Shown: one piece after another, positions 21,145-29,533 of the stretch
How positions within the stretch are numbered: position 1 is the first letter of the stretch
Layout of the letters: each line of letters opens with the position of its first letter
Origin: Christiangramia sp.
GTDB lineage: Bacteria > Bacteroidota > Bacteroidia > Flavobacteriales > Flavobacteriaceae
Direction of reading: 5' to 3'
NCBI RefSeq assembly: GCF_029937855.1
Contig: NZ_JAPYPC010000003.1
Location: 1 to 64,000 of the forward strand
DNA: 64,000 nt
Notes under the pieces: model-generated
The model's input: only the letters and a program-made list of their open reading frames with translations
What the model was told of the DNA's origin: nothing
Databases searched by the model: none
Translations under genes and position numbers: made by a program

Positions 21145-21775
21145 ATGGAATGTTCAAATACTTATGTGTTTGCAGGGAGACTTTCCATTTAGGATTCTCC
21201 ATCACATAATTCACAATCAAAGGGATCATTTTATCGCGGTTACTCCACTCGGGCTGAAGATATAAAATACAATCTTCACTTACCTTTGCAGCCTGCTCTT
21301 CGGCAAATTTTAGATCATGCTTATTAAAAACGATTACTTTTAATTCGTTAGCCTTTGGATAGATCTCTTCTTCAGGAAGCTTGATCTTCTTTGGTGAAAG
21401 ACATATCCAGTCCCAGGTTCCTGTAAGTTTATACGCCCCGGAAGTTTCTATATGTATATCGCAACCTTTCTTTTTTAAATTTTCTGTCAGCTCGGTCATA
21501 TCCCACGTAAGCGGCTCTCCCCCGGTAATCACTATAGTCTTACTATACTTTACAGCATTCTCCACTATTTGACCAATATGAGTTGGTGGATGAACTTCTG
21601 CATCCCAGCTCTCCTTTACGTCACACCAGTGACACCCTACATCACACCCACCTATTCTTATAAAATAAGCCGCCGTTCCTTTATGAAAACCTTCCCCCTG
21701 GATGGTATAAAATTCTTCCATCAAAGGTAGCATCACCCCTCTGTCTACCAGCTCTTTTGTCTCTTCTGAAATCAT
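21143..21775 (-). CDS. queE: 7-carboxy-7-deazaguanine synthase, radical SAM
   Basis: QueE converts 6-carboxytetrahydropterin to 7-carboxy-7-deazaguanine on the way to queuosine in tRNA. About 210 residues. The 4Fe-4S cluster motif is CDVGCHWC (C-x3-C-x2-C), preceded by EEFYTIQGEGFHKGTAAYFIRIGG and followed by TGGEPL, the SAM-binding motif. The frame is open upstream to a TTG at 21784, but that TTG forms part of a likely -7 box. The ATG at 21775 is therefore preferred and would give a nearly leaderless message. folE, at 7.1 kb, supplies the pathway. Confidence 0.95.
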   Translation of the reverse strand: MISEETKELVDRGVMLPLMEEFYTIQGEGFHKGTAAYFIRIGGCDVGCHWCDVKESWDAEVHPPTHIGQIVENAVKYSKTIVITGGEPLTWDMTELTENLKKKGCDIHIETSGAYKLTGTWDWICLSPKKIKLPEEEIYPKANELKVIVFNKHDLKFAEEQAAKVSEDCILYLQPEWSNRDKMIPLIVNYVMENPKWKVSLQTHKYLNIP

Positions 21776-21781
21776 AGCCTG

Positions 21782-21789
21782 CAAAGATA
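21782..21789 (-). promoter_or_regulatory. -7 element of the queE promoter
   Basis: TATCTTTG on the minus strand ends 6 nt before the ATG at 21775. No clear TTG lies at the right distance upstream, so the call is tentative. Confidence 0.4.
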
Positions 21790-21846
21790 ACCAATATCTT
21801 TCAGGTTGAATAATAGATTTTAGAAGTTCTGGCGATACAAAAAGTA

Positions 21847-21878
21847 TTGGTATTAAAGATTTTTTCCTGTTATCTTTA
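21847..21878 (+). promoter_or_regulatory. Promoter of the PBP4-like gene
   Basis: TTG (21847-21849), 21 nt and TATCTTTA (21871-21878) give a near-consensus promoter. It places the start of transcription at about 21884, just before the TTG start codon at 21898. Confidence 0.5.
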
Positions 21879-21897
21879 AATCGAAATTACTGTTGTC

Positions 21898-23193
21898 TTG
21901 AACCCACTCATAACTAGATATGCCCTAATCTTAGCTCTCATCGGCTTCATTTCCTGCAGTCCATCAATCGAGAAGCAATTTAAAAGTTCTAAAACTTCCC
22001 ATCAGGGCTTTACCGGATTAGCCGTTTATGACCTGGCTAAAGAAAAAATGTTGTATGAATATAATTCAGATAAATACTTTACCCCGGCATCAAACACCAA
22101 ATTATTTACTTTTTACACAGGTTTAAAGATACTAGGTGATTCTGTACCTGCAGTGAAATATGCCATTAGAGGCGATAGTCTAATTTTTAAGGGCACAGGC
22201 GATCCTTCTTTAATGAATCCAGCCCTTGAAAATTCGAAGGTTTTAGAACTTCTCTCAAAATCGCACCATAATTTATATTATTATCCGCCTGTTTTTACGG
22301 AAGAGTTTTTCGGTCCGGGCTGGTCGTGGGATGATTATCACTACGCATTTTCTGCAGAGCGATCTGTTATGCCAGTTTTTGGTAACAAAACCACATTTTA
22401 TTTTAATAAAAATACTGAGCCTCAAATTGAACCGAAAATATTTCGAGATTCTATTTCCTATTCACAAAGGGACTTAAGCCCAGGTATTCAAAGAAATTTA
22501 TCTAATAATAACTTTCAGGTTTCAGAAAATTATAGTTCTAAAAAAAATTATACCAGAGAAGTCCCTTTTAAATACTCAGATAGGCTACTGCTGGATATTT
22601 TAGAAGATACCCTTAAGAAAAAGATCGAGCTAATTAAGAATCCTCAAAGAAGCCTTAATTTTAACAAAATACTTTTCAGTATTCCTATCGATAGCATCTA
22701 TAAAAAAATCCTTGAGGAAAGTGACAATTTTATTGCTGAACAAATACTGCTCATGGCCGCCGGTAAGATTTCAGATACTTTAAAAACAAGTATTGCTATA
22801 GATTATATGAAGCAAAATTATTTAAAAGATCTACCGGATAAACCTGTTTGGGTAGATGGTTCAGGACTTTCCCGTTACAATCTTTTTACTCCGCGTAGCC
22901 TGGTGAAACTACTTGAAAAGATCTATAAAGAGCTGCCTCAGAAAAAATTATTCAGCATGATGGCCACAGGAGGTACCTCTGGTACGCTGAAAAATTATTA
23001 CAAGGCTGAAACACCTTATATTTTTGCGAAAACAGGAACTTTAAGCAACAATCACAGTCTAAGCGGATATCTTAAAACCGAATCAGGAAAAATTCTGATA
23101 TTTAGTTTTATGAATAGTAATTATACTATTCCAACTTCAGAATTAAAAGAAGGAATGACGGAAATCCTTGAAAAGATAAGAGATCATTATTAA
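21898..23193 (+). CDS. dacB: D-alanyl-D-alanine carboxypeptidase/endopeptidase, PBP4 (DacB) type, lipoprotein
   Basis: This is a peptidoglycan-trimming serine enzyme of the S13/PBP4 family. Active-site motifs are SNTK (Ser65-Lys68), DGSGLSRYN (about 320-328, carrying the SxN-type motif) and KTG (378-380). At 431 residues it is shorter than E. coli PBP4. The N terminus is a signal segment ending in FISC with Cys20 as lipobox Cys, so membrane anchoring is likely. The start is TTG; no ATG lies between the promoter and the signal sequence. An LD-carboxypeptidase gene follows after 14 nt, so the two probably work together on cell-wall turnover. Confidence 0.92.
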   Translation: MNPLITRYALILALIGFISCSPSIEKQFKSSKTSHQGFTGLAVYDLAKEKMLYEYNSDKYFTPASNTKLFTFYTGLKILGDSVPAVKYAIRGDSLIFKGTGDPSLMNPALENSKVLELLSKSHHNLYYYPPVFTEEFFGPGWSWDDYHYAFSAERSVMPVFGNKTTFYFNKNTEPQIEPKIFRDSISYSQRDLSPGIQRNLSNNNFQVSENYSSKKNYTREVPFKYSDRLLLDILEDTLKKKIELIKNPQRSLNFNKILFSIPIDSIYKKILEESDNFIAEQILLMAAGKISDTLKTSIAIDYMKQNYLKDLPDKPVWVDGSGLSRYNLFTPRSLVKLLEKIYKELPQKKLFSMMATGGTSGTLKNYYKAETPYIFAKTGTLSNNHSLSGYLKTESGKILIFSFMNSNYTIPTSELKEGMTEILEKIRDHY

Positions 23194-23207
23194 AAGATTT
23201 TACTCAA

Positions 23208-24263
23208 ATGCTAAGAAGAAATTTTATTCGAAATATTGGAATTGGGGGATTGGTTTTACCATTTAATACAATTTCCTTAACTCCTAATGAAAGTTCCAAT
23301 CTCAATAAAGATGTTTTAATTCCTGAAGCACTCTCTGAAGGAGATACCATAGGAATCGTGAGTCCCGCCAGTGCCATTTTTGAATCTGAACCTTATGAAA
23401 TCGCTAAGGAATCCTTTAAAACCATGGGACTAAAAGTAAAATTGGGAAAGAATATTAAAAACAGGCATGGCCATCTAGCAGGAACCGATGAAGAGCGCGC
23501 CGAAGAATTAAATGAAATGTTTCGCGACCAATCTGTAAAAGCAGTAATCGCTTTAAGAGGTGGTTCGGGTTCGGCAAGGATTCTGGATAAATTAGATTAC
23601 GATGCTATAAAGAAGAATCCGAAGGTCTTTATTGGATATAGCGATATTACGGCAATACACCTGGCCATTTATGAAAAGACCGGATTGGTTACTTTTCATG
23701 GTCCCGTTGCGGTTTCTACCTGGAATGCCTTCAGTACAAAATATTTAAAGGACCTTCTATTCAATAAAGAAGCCCTTATCTACAAAAACCCTGTTTCTAT
23801 AGGCGATGAACTGGTTCAAACTAAAAACAGGATCAGGACAATCACCGAAGGAACCGTAAAAGGTCAACTCCTTGGAGGAAATCTTTCTGTACTTACCGGA
23901 ATTATGGGATCTGAATACTTCCCGAAAAACTGGACAGGAAAAATCCTTTACCTGGAAGATGTAGGAGAAAAAATATATGCTGTAGACAGGATGATGTCGC
24001 AAATTCAACTAGGAGGTGTTTTTGAACAGATAAGTGGGTTCGTTTTCGGTAAATGTTCAGATTGCGATCCTGGCGGCAGCGGCTATGGCTCCCTTACCCT
24101 GGAAGAAGTTATAGACCATTATATAAAACCACTTGGTATCCCGGCCTATTCCGGAGCCATGATTGGTCATATCGATGATAATGTAACCATCCCGAACGGG
24201 ATCGAGGCAGAATTGAACGCCACTGAGGGTATTATAAAACTTTTATCCCCGGCAGTCGCTTAG
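23208..24263 (+). CDS. ldcA: LD-carboxypeptidase (peptidase S66 family), exported form
   Basis: Family members cut the L,D bond of muropeptide tetrapeptides, in cell-wall recycling. In these 351 residues the expected Ser-Glu-His triad maps to Ser145 in IGYSDITAIH, Glu250 in LYLEDVGE and His321 in MIGHIDDN. Unlike cytoplasmic LdcA, the protein begins with RRNFIRNIGIGGLVLPF, which resembles a twin-arginine (Tat) signal followed by a hydrophobic stretch. It may therefore act in the periplasm; this is inferred. It is 14 nt after the PBP4-like gene and is probably in the same transcript. Confidence 0.93.
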   Translation: MLRRNFIRNIGIGGLVLPFNTISLTPNESSNLNKDVLIPEALSEGDTIGIVSPASAIFESEPYEIAKESFKTMGLKVKLGKNIKNRHGHLAGTDEERAEELNEMFRDQSVKAVIALRGGSGSARILDKLDYDAIKKNPKVFIGYSDITAIHLAIYEKTGLVTFHGPVAVSTWNAFSTKYLKDLLFNKEALIYKNPVSIGDELVQTKNRIRTITEGTVKGQLLGGNLSVLTGIMGSEYFPKNWTGKILYLEDVGEKIYAVDRMMSQIQLGGVFEQISGFVFGKCSDCDPGGSGYGSLTLEEVIDHYIKPLGIPAYSGAMIGHIDDNVTIPNGIEAELNATEGIIKLLSPAVA

Positions 24264-24363
24264 AAAAGTAAATTTATTTCGATAAAGCTACCTGAAGTTT
24301 ATTTGTTTATGAAAGCATCCGATATCCTAATATTTATAAAAGTAGAACTAAATTAAATTTATA

Positions 24364-24447
24364 ATGAGAACACTGAAAGAGAAAATATTCAATAACAGCT
24401 ATGAATCTATTATCAAATCCAGATCTCATACAGCTTTCTTCTTTTGA
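24364..24447 (+). CDS. Possible 27-residue peptide ORF, unsupported
   Basis: An ATG-to-TGA frame encodes a basic, Ser/Lys-rich peptide ending AFFF, between ldcA and the HerA-like gene. No family is recognised, and a frame of this length is common by chance. It is listed only because the 213-nt gap is otherwise empty. Confidence 0.12.
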   Translation: MRTLKEKIFNNSYESIIKSRSHTAFFF

Positions 24448-24476
24448 AATACTAATTTTATAATAACTTAGCATTA

Positions 24477-25997
24477 ATGGACAAAGCGGCACAATTCATT
24501 GAAAAAATTAAAAAAGGCTATACCACAAAAGGCGATTATCTCTATTTAGGTGCCGGAATACTGAAAGGTGAAGTCTATTCTGAAGCAGCAGTAAAGATTC
24601 CTTTAAAAACCATGAACAGGCATGGATTAATTGCCGGCGCTACCGGAACCGGAAAATCCAAAACCCTCCAAATCATTGCTGAAAATCTATCTAACAAAGG
24701 TGTACCTGTTTTGCTGATGGATGTGAAAGGAGATTTAAGCGGCGTAGCGAAAGCTGGCGATAGAGCCGAATTTATTGACGAACGTCATAAAAAACTGGAT
24801 TTCCCATTTACCCCTCAAGGATCTCCGGTGGAGATTCTCACGCTATCAGACCAGCAGGGAATTAGATTAAGAGCTACCGTAAGCGAATTTGGACCGGTTC
24901 TTTTATCACGAATTTTGGATCTTACCTCTACCCAAACCGGAATCCTGGCTATTATTTTTAAATATTGTGACGATAATCAGCTTCCGCTTCTGGATTTAAA
25001 AGATCTAAAGAAAATTATTCAGTATTCTACTGAAGAGGGTGAGGAAGAGTTTGAAAAAAATTATGGAAGAATTTCAAAAGCATCCACAGGTGCTATTTTG
25101 AGAAAGATCGTTTCGCTGGAACAACAGGGAGCAGATCTTTTTTTCGGCGAGCGATCGTTTGAAGTTAATGATCTACTTAGAAAGACAGATGACGGCAAAG
25201 GCTTTATAAATATCCTGAGACTTAACGATATCCAGGACAGGCCAAAATTATTTTCCACTTTTATGTTGAGTCTTCTAGCTGAAATATATTCTACTTTCCC
25301 TGAAAAAGGGGATATGGACAAACCGGAGCTGGTATTGTTCATAGATGAGGCACACCTTATTTTTAAAGAAGCTTCAGATGCATTACGAGACCAGATAGAA
25401 AGTATTGTAAAACTCATAAGATCTAAAGGAGTAGGAATTTATTTTGTAACTCAAAATCCGGCAGATGTTCCCGAAGAAGTTCTTGGACAATTAGGTTTAA
25501 AAATTCAACATGCATTAAGGGCTTTTACGGCAAAAGATAGAAAAGCGATAAAATTAGCTGCAGAAAACTATCCGATTTCAGAATTTTACGATACCAAAAA
25601 TATGCTTACCGCGTTAGGGATAGGTGAAGCACTGGTTTCAGCATTAGATGAAAAAGGAAGACCATCAGCCCTGGTAGCCACCATGCTCAGAGCTCCCATG
25701 AGCCGAATGGACATACTTACTGATAAGGAATTGAAAGAGATCATTAAGAATTCGAAGCTCGTTCAAAAATATAATGAAAACCTGGATCGGGAGAGTGCTT
25801 ATGAAATCCTGAATAGAAAAATTGAAACTGCAGAAAAAGAAGAAGCGAAAGAAAAGGCTAAAAAAGAGAGAAAAGAAGTAACAAAACCCAGTTCCAGAAA
25901 ACGATCTAATAAAACAGAAGGAGCCATTATAAAAGTATTGACCAGCGCGACCTTTATAAGAGGAGTAATGGGAATACTCAACAAATTTTTAAAATAA
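24477..25997 (+). CDS. HerA-like ATPase (DUF853 / YjgR family)
   Basis: This is a P-loop ATPase of the HerA/FtsK superfamily with unknown physiological role. The 506 residues have Walker A GATGTGKS at 54-61 and MDVKGDLSG just after. Walker B is LVLFIDEAHLIF near 283-294, followed by SKGVGIYFVTQNPADVPEEVLGQLG, typical of the DUF853 group. The C-terminal ~70 residues are a charged Lys/Glu coiled region (EKEEAKEKAKKERKE) ending in a short hydrophobic tail. No NurA nuclease partner is adjacent, so a HerA-NurA end-resection system is not indicated. It stands 17 nt before the next lipoprotein gene. Confidence 0.9.
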   Translation: MDKAAQFIEKIKKGYTTKGDYLYLGAGILKGEVYSEAAVKIPLKTMNRHGLIAGATGTGKSKTLQIIAENLSNKGVPVLLMDVKGDLSGVAKAGDRAEFIDERHKKLDFPFTPQGSPVEILTLSDQQGIRLRATVSEFGPVLLSRILDLTSTQTGILAIIFKYCDDNQLPLLDLKDLKKIIQYSTEEGEEEFEKNYGRISKASTGAILRKIVSLEQQGADLFFGERSFEVNDLLRKTDDGKGFINILRLNDIQDRPKLFSTFMLSLLAEIYSTFPEKGDMDKPELVLFIDEAHLIFKEASDALRDQIESIVKLIRSKGVGIYFVTQNPADVPEEVLGQLGLKIQHALRAFTAKDRKAIKLAAENYPISEFYDTKNMLTALGIGEALVSALDEKGRPSALVATMLRAPMSRMDILTDKELKEIIKNSKLVQKYNENLDRESAYEILNRKIETAEKEEAKEKAKKERKEVTKPSSRKRSNKTEGAIIKVLTSATFIRGVMGILNKFLK

Positions 25998-26014
25998 AAA
26001 CTATTCAATCTAAA

Positions 26015-26572
26015 ATGTACAAAAAAACTTTACTATTTATTGGTTTATTCGTGAGCATAGCATCCTGCACTAGCGATGAAAATAATCCTTTTCTTATTAC
26101 TCCCACTCAGGTTGGAACACTTAAAAAAGAATCCAGAATAAATCAGTTAGATTCAATTTTCAAAGGAGACAGTATTGTTAGACAAACCAGCGGACCCCAG
26201 GAATTTCGCTCTACCGATGAGATCAAAATTTTTAGTGAAGACGGGCAGGCTCTCATGACTCTTGAACCTTTACAGGAATTTGATTCTACCAGTACCATTG
26301 GATATATTCGAATACTCGATCCACGCTACGAGACAAAACATGGCGTGAATATTCAGAGCACTTTTAAGGAAGTATTGGAAAACTATAATATTTCCCGGAT
26401 TGAAAACACCATAAATTCAGCCGTGGTATTTTTGGACGAAATAAACGCTTATATCACGATTGATAAGAGCCAATTACCTACCAATCTAAGATATGACACA
26501 GACAGCAAGATCATGGCTTCCCAAATTCCGGATGACGCCAAGATCAAATACTTTATGATTTATTGGAATTAG
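26015..26572 (+). CDS. Uncharacterised lipoprotein
   Basis: I do not recognise a family. The 185 residues have a signal segment ending in IASC (Cys18 lipobox), then a Thr/Ser/Asp-rich linker. The mixed alpha/beta body (residues ~50-185) contains DEIKIFSEDGQALMTLEP, a repeated-looking STFKEVLENYNISRIENT segment and a final IKYFMIYWN. The gene is 17 nt after the HerA-like gene, and the pyrophosphatase start follows 2 nt after its stop. The three are likely one transcript, and this protein may act with the exported pyrophosphatase; that link is inference. Confidence 0.8.
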   Translation: MYKKTLLFIGLFVSIASCTSDENNPFLITPTQVGTLKKESRINQLDSIFKGDSIVRQTSGPQEFRSTDEIKIFSEDGQALMTLEPLQEFDSTSTIGYIRILDPRYETKHGVNIQSTFKEVLENYNISRIENTINSAVVFLDEINAYITIDKSQLPTNLRYDTDSKIMASQIPDDAKIKYFMIYWN

Positions 26573-26574
26573 AA

Positions 26575-27171
26575 ATGCGAATTTTCCTGATTGCTATTTT
26601 GGTTTTTGGATTCTTGAGCTGCAAATCTCGCATAGATTATTTAAATACTAATCTTAAATCTGAAAAGGGATATTTTCAGGCCCTTATAGAAATCCCAGCA
26701 GGCACCAATTCTAAGATAGAATACGACAAGATCTCAAAAGATTTTAAGATATCTCTAAGGGATGGGAAAGAAAGAAATATTGAATTCCTTCCTTATCCCG
26801 GAAATTACGGTTTTATTCCTTCCACCTACTCAAATCCTGAAAAAGGGGGTGATGGTGATGCTCTTGATGTCATGGTGCTCAGCTCCACTTTATCTTCTGG
26901 CACCATTCTGGAAATCATCCCTATAGGAATGATTATGTTGACCGATGCCGGTGAGGAAGATTTTAAAGTAATTGCTATTCCCGCAGAAAACAAACTGAGA
27001 ACTATTAATAATGAAAATTTTAAAGATTTCGTTAAGAATTATAAAGCTGCCCGGGATATACTCGAAGCATGGTTTTTAAACTATGACCCTGTCGAAAACA
27101 CCGAAATACAAGGCTGGGCAGACGAAAGAGAAACAGAAAAAGAGATTTTACGGCTATATAAGGAATTGTAA
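26575..27171 (+). CDS. ppa: Family I inorganic pyrophosphatase with a lipoprotein signal
   Basis: The fold hydrolyses pyrophosphate to phosphate. Family I landmarks are all visible: EIPAGTNSKIEYDK, YPGNYGFIPSTY, DGDALDVMVL, and the DAGEEDFK segment whose two Asp and Lys match the E. coli D97, D102 and K104 spacing. The unusual part is the N terminus: MRIFLIAILVFGFLSCKS is a lipoprotein signal with lipobox FLSC (Cys16). The mature enzyme should therefore sit outside the cytoplasm. The ATG at 26575 is chosen over an in-frame TTG at 26563 that overlaps the preceding gene. A normal cytoplasmic pyrophosphatase is not in the window. Confidence 0.92.
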   Translation: MRIFLIAILVFGFLSCKSRIDYLNTNLKSEKGYFQALIEIPAGTNSKIEYDKISKDFKISLRDGKERNIEFLPYPGNYGFIPSTYSNPEKGGDGDALDVMVLSSTLSSGTILEIIPIGMIMLTDAGEEDFKVIAIPAENKLRTINNENFKDFVKNYKAARDILEAWFLNYDPVENTEIQGWADERETEKEILRLYKEL

Positions 27172-27239
27172 AATTTGTTAATATTCATGTTACTTTCAAT
27201 TGTTTATTTACTTTTATTTAATAACCAATAAATTAAGTT

Positions 27240-27443
27240 ATGATTAAAATCTTAGCAATGATTATGCTCATTGGTGGTGCCATCGCACTTGTAATGGGTG
27301 TATTAGGAATTTTTGGTAGTGTTGCATTAATGTTAAGCCCCTGGGCGCTCACTATCCTTGGCTTCGTATTTTTCGTCGCCGGAATTTCAATGTTAAAGTA
27401 CAGAAGAGATACTGATGAAGTTCAGGCAAAGAGCCAGAATTAA
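27240..27443 (+). CDS. Small membrane protein, unknown
   Basis: The 67 residues form two hydrophobic helices (about 4-30 and 35-55) with a Gly-rich first helix, then a short charged tail (KYRRDTDEVQAKSQN) probably on the cytoplasmic side. No family is recognised. It is separated from ppa by 68 nt of very AT-rich DNA, so it may have its own promoter. It ends at a strong bidirectional terminator shared with ftsZ. Confidence 0.65.
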   Translation: MIKILAMIMLIGGAIALVMGVLGIFGSVALMLSPWALTILGFVFFVAGISMLKYRRDTDEVQAKSQN

Positions 27444-27464
27444 TTTTTTCTTCTTTTATCAAAT

Positions 27465-27498
27465 AAAAAAAGGCGATCTATCCAGATCGCCTTTTTTC
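27465..27498. terminator. Bidirectional terminator at the end of the dcw cluster
   Basis: AGGCGATCT (27471-27479) and AGATCGCCT (27484-27492) pair perfectly around a 4-nt loop, flanked by A and T runs on either side. It ends both the small membrane protein gene and the ftsZ end of the dcw cluster. Confidence 0.92.
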
Positions 27499-27513
27499 TT
27501 AATATGACTAAAA

Positions 27514-29505
27514 TTAATCTACATTATCGTGTAGAAAAGAGTTGTTTTTCCTGAAATGAAGATCATTATTTTCATCCTGATCTATACTGGTTCGGGAGAG
27601 TTTTCCTTCTCCGGGCTTAGAGTTATCAAGTTCAATTCCTGCTCTTTTATAAGCCGGTTGTTTTTCAATCTCATCTATTTGAGCAGAACCACCCGTTCTA
27701 AATTTATAATTAAATTCCTTCATTTTTGCTTTTCTTTCGGCTGTTCTTTGTCTCACTACTTCAGAAGAAATTGGATTGTCAAAAGGATCATGCCCGTCAC
27801 CGGCATTTTCTTTTTCCGGGGCTGGAGCTACTGTTCTTTTTTCAAAAGCAATGGTTTCATCTTTTTCCTGTGCTTTCTTTGGAGCTTTTGAATTTTCCAG
27901 TTTCTGCTCTATTTCCATATAATCATCCAGACTATATCTCTTAACGCCCTGTGTAGAACTTTCCGTTACCGGAACGATTTCTACCGCTTCATTCACCCTG
28001 ATATTCTTAGCTTCTTCCTCAATTTCTTCCTCTTCCAGAGAATGTCTTGTGACTTCCTGGTTTTTGGAAGCTGATTTTGGTGTTTCTTCCTCTTTATTCG
28101 TAGGCATATCAAAAGTAAACATGAACTGGTCTTCGTTATCATTTTTCACCTCTTCAGGCTCGTTTACTTCCATCGCCTTCACCTCTTCGCTCATATCGGT
28201 GATAATGAATTCCTCAGGATCAACTTCTTCGTAAGTAACTTCCAGCTTGCGAGCAAAATCAGGGGTCTTAAGCATGTCATCCACCCTCTTGTGAATGTTT
28301 CCAACCTCGTCTACTTCCTCTTCGGTTTCATCTAAAGTATGCACTATTTTCTCGTCCTTTCCCGGCTCATCAAACTGTAATTCATTATTCGGATTAACAG
28401 GAGAATTGGTCACCTTAGAAATGGGTGCCGATTTTTTAGTAGTTAACTCCTGTTCAGCTTTTTGTTCATCTTCGAGCGTATGGATGATCTTTTTGGTTTC
28501 CGTATTGGTGATCTCATTTTGCTGTTCCACATCAAAACCAGTAGCGATGATAGTAACGGCAATAGCATCTTCCAGGGCTTCATCTTCACCCACACCCATA
28601 ATAATGTTGGCACTGTGTCCTGCTTCCGCCTGTATATGATCGTTGATTTCACCAATTTCATCAATAGTGATTTCCTCGTTACCAGATACAATTAGCAGTA
28701 AAACATTTTTGGCACCGGTGATCTTATTATCGTTTAATAATGGGGAGTCTAGAGCTTTCATAATGGCATCGGTTGCTCTACTAGCTCCTGATGCCTGGGC
28801 AGATCCCATGATAGCCGTACCCGAATTACTAAGTACAGTTTTCGCATCCCGCAAGTCAATATTTTGCGTGTAGTGATGCGTAATTACTTCAGCAATACCC
28901 CTGGAGGCAGTTGCCAATACTTCATCAGCCTTAGAGAATCCGGCCTTGAATCCAAGATTTCCGTAAACCTCCCGAAGCTTATTATTATTAATCACAATTA
29001 GAGAATCTACATGGCTTCTAAGCCTCTCCACTCCTAACTGTGCCTGTTCATTTCTATTCCTACCTTCAAACTGAAAAGGAATGGTTACAATTCCAACCGT
29101 AAGAATATCCAGTTCCTTAGCCTGTTTGGCAATAATTGGCGCAGCCCCGGTTCCTGTACCACCACCCATTCCGGCAGTGATAAACACCATCTTAGTATTA
29201 GAATCCAGCATTTGTTTGATTTCCTCAAAACTTTCTACTGCTGCTTTTTCCCCGATTTCCGGGTTTGCTCCTGCTCCAAGTCCTTCTGTTAAGGTTACAC
29301 CTAATTGAATCTTATTAGGAACCGAACTGTTTTCAAGTGCCTGGGAATCGGTGTTACAAACAACGAAATCAACCCCTTTAATTCCCAACTGGAACATATG
29401 GTTGATGGCATTGCTTCCTCCTCCGCCTACTCCTATCACTTTGATGACGTTCGATTGATTCTTAGGTAAATCGAATGAGATGTCTCCAAATTCTGTACTG
29501 CTCAT
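27514..29505 (-). CDS. ftsZ: Cell division protein FtsZ
   Basis: FtsZ is the tubulin-like GTPase that forms the division ring. The 663-residue protein has a normal globular part (about 18-330) with IGVGGGGSNA and the tubulin signature GGGTGTGAAP at 114-123. An acidic, Glu/Lys/Thr-rich linker of almost 300 residues follows, against about 50 in E. coli. The C terminus ends in a basic and aromatic segment (DLHFRKNNSFLHDNVD), in place of the usual short ZipA/FtsA-binding peptide. Long linkers are common in flavobacterial FtsZ. It is the last gene of the dcw cluster, 28 nt after ftsA. Confidence 0.97.
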   Translation of the reverse strand: MSSTEFGDISFDLPKNQSNVIKVIGVGGGGSNAINHMFQLGIKGVDFVVCNTDSQALENSSVPNKIQLGVTLTEGLGAGANPEIGEKAAVESFEEIKQMLDSNTKMVFITAGMGGGTGTGAAPIIAKQAKELDILTVGIVTIPFQFEGRNRNEQAQLGVERLRSHVDSLIVINNNKLREVYGNLGFKAGFSKADEVLATASRGIAEVITHHYTQNIDLRDAKTVLSNSGTAIMGSAQASGASRATDAIMKALDSPLLNDNKITGAKNVLLLIVSGNEEITIDEIGEINDHIQAEAGHSANIIMGVGEDEALEDAIAVTIIATGFDVEQQNEITNTETKKIIHTLEDEQKAEQELTTKKSAPISKVTNSPVNPNNELQFDEPGKDEKIVHTLDETEEEVDEVGNIHKRVDDMLKTPDFARKLEVTYEEVDPEEFIITDMSEEVKAMEVNEPEEVKNDNEDQFMFTFDMPTNKEEETPKSASKNQEVTRHSLEEEEIEEEAKNIRVNEAVEIVPVTESSTQGVKRYSLDDYMEIEQKLENSKAPKKAQEKDETIAFEKRTVAPAPEKENAGDGHDPFDNPISSEVVRQRTAERKAKMKEFNYKFRTGGSAQIDEIEKQPAYKRAGIELDNSKPGEGKLSRTSIDQDENNDLHFRKNNSFLHDNVD

Positions 29506-29533
29506 AAACTCTGTTTTACTGGTTGTATCTTTA

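Noticed and set aside
24477-25997. HerA-NurA DNA repair or antiphage module
   Set aside because: The ATPase belongs to the DUF853 type; no NurA, nuclease or SIR2 gene is adjacent.
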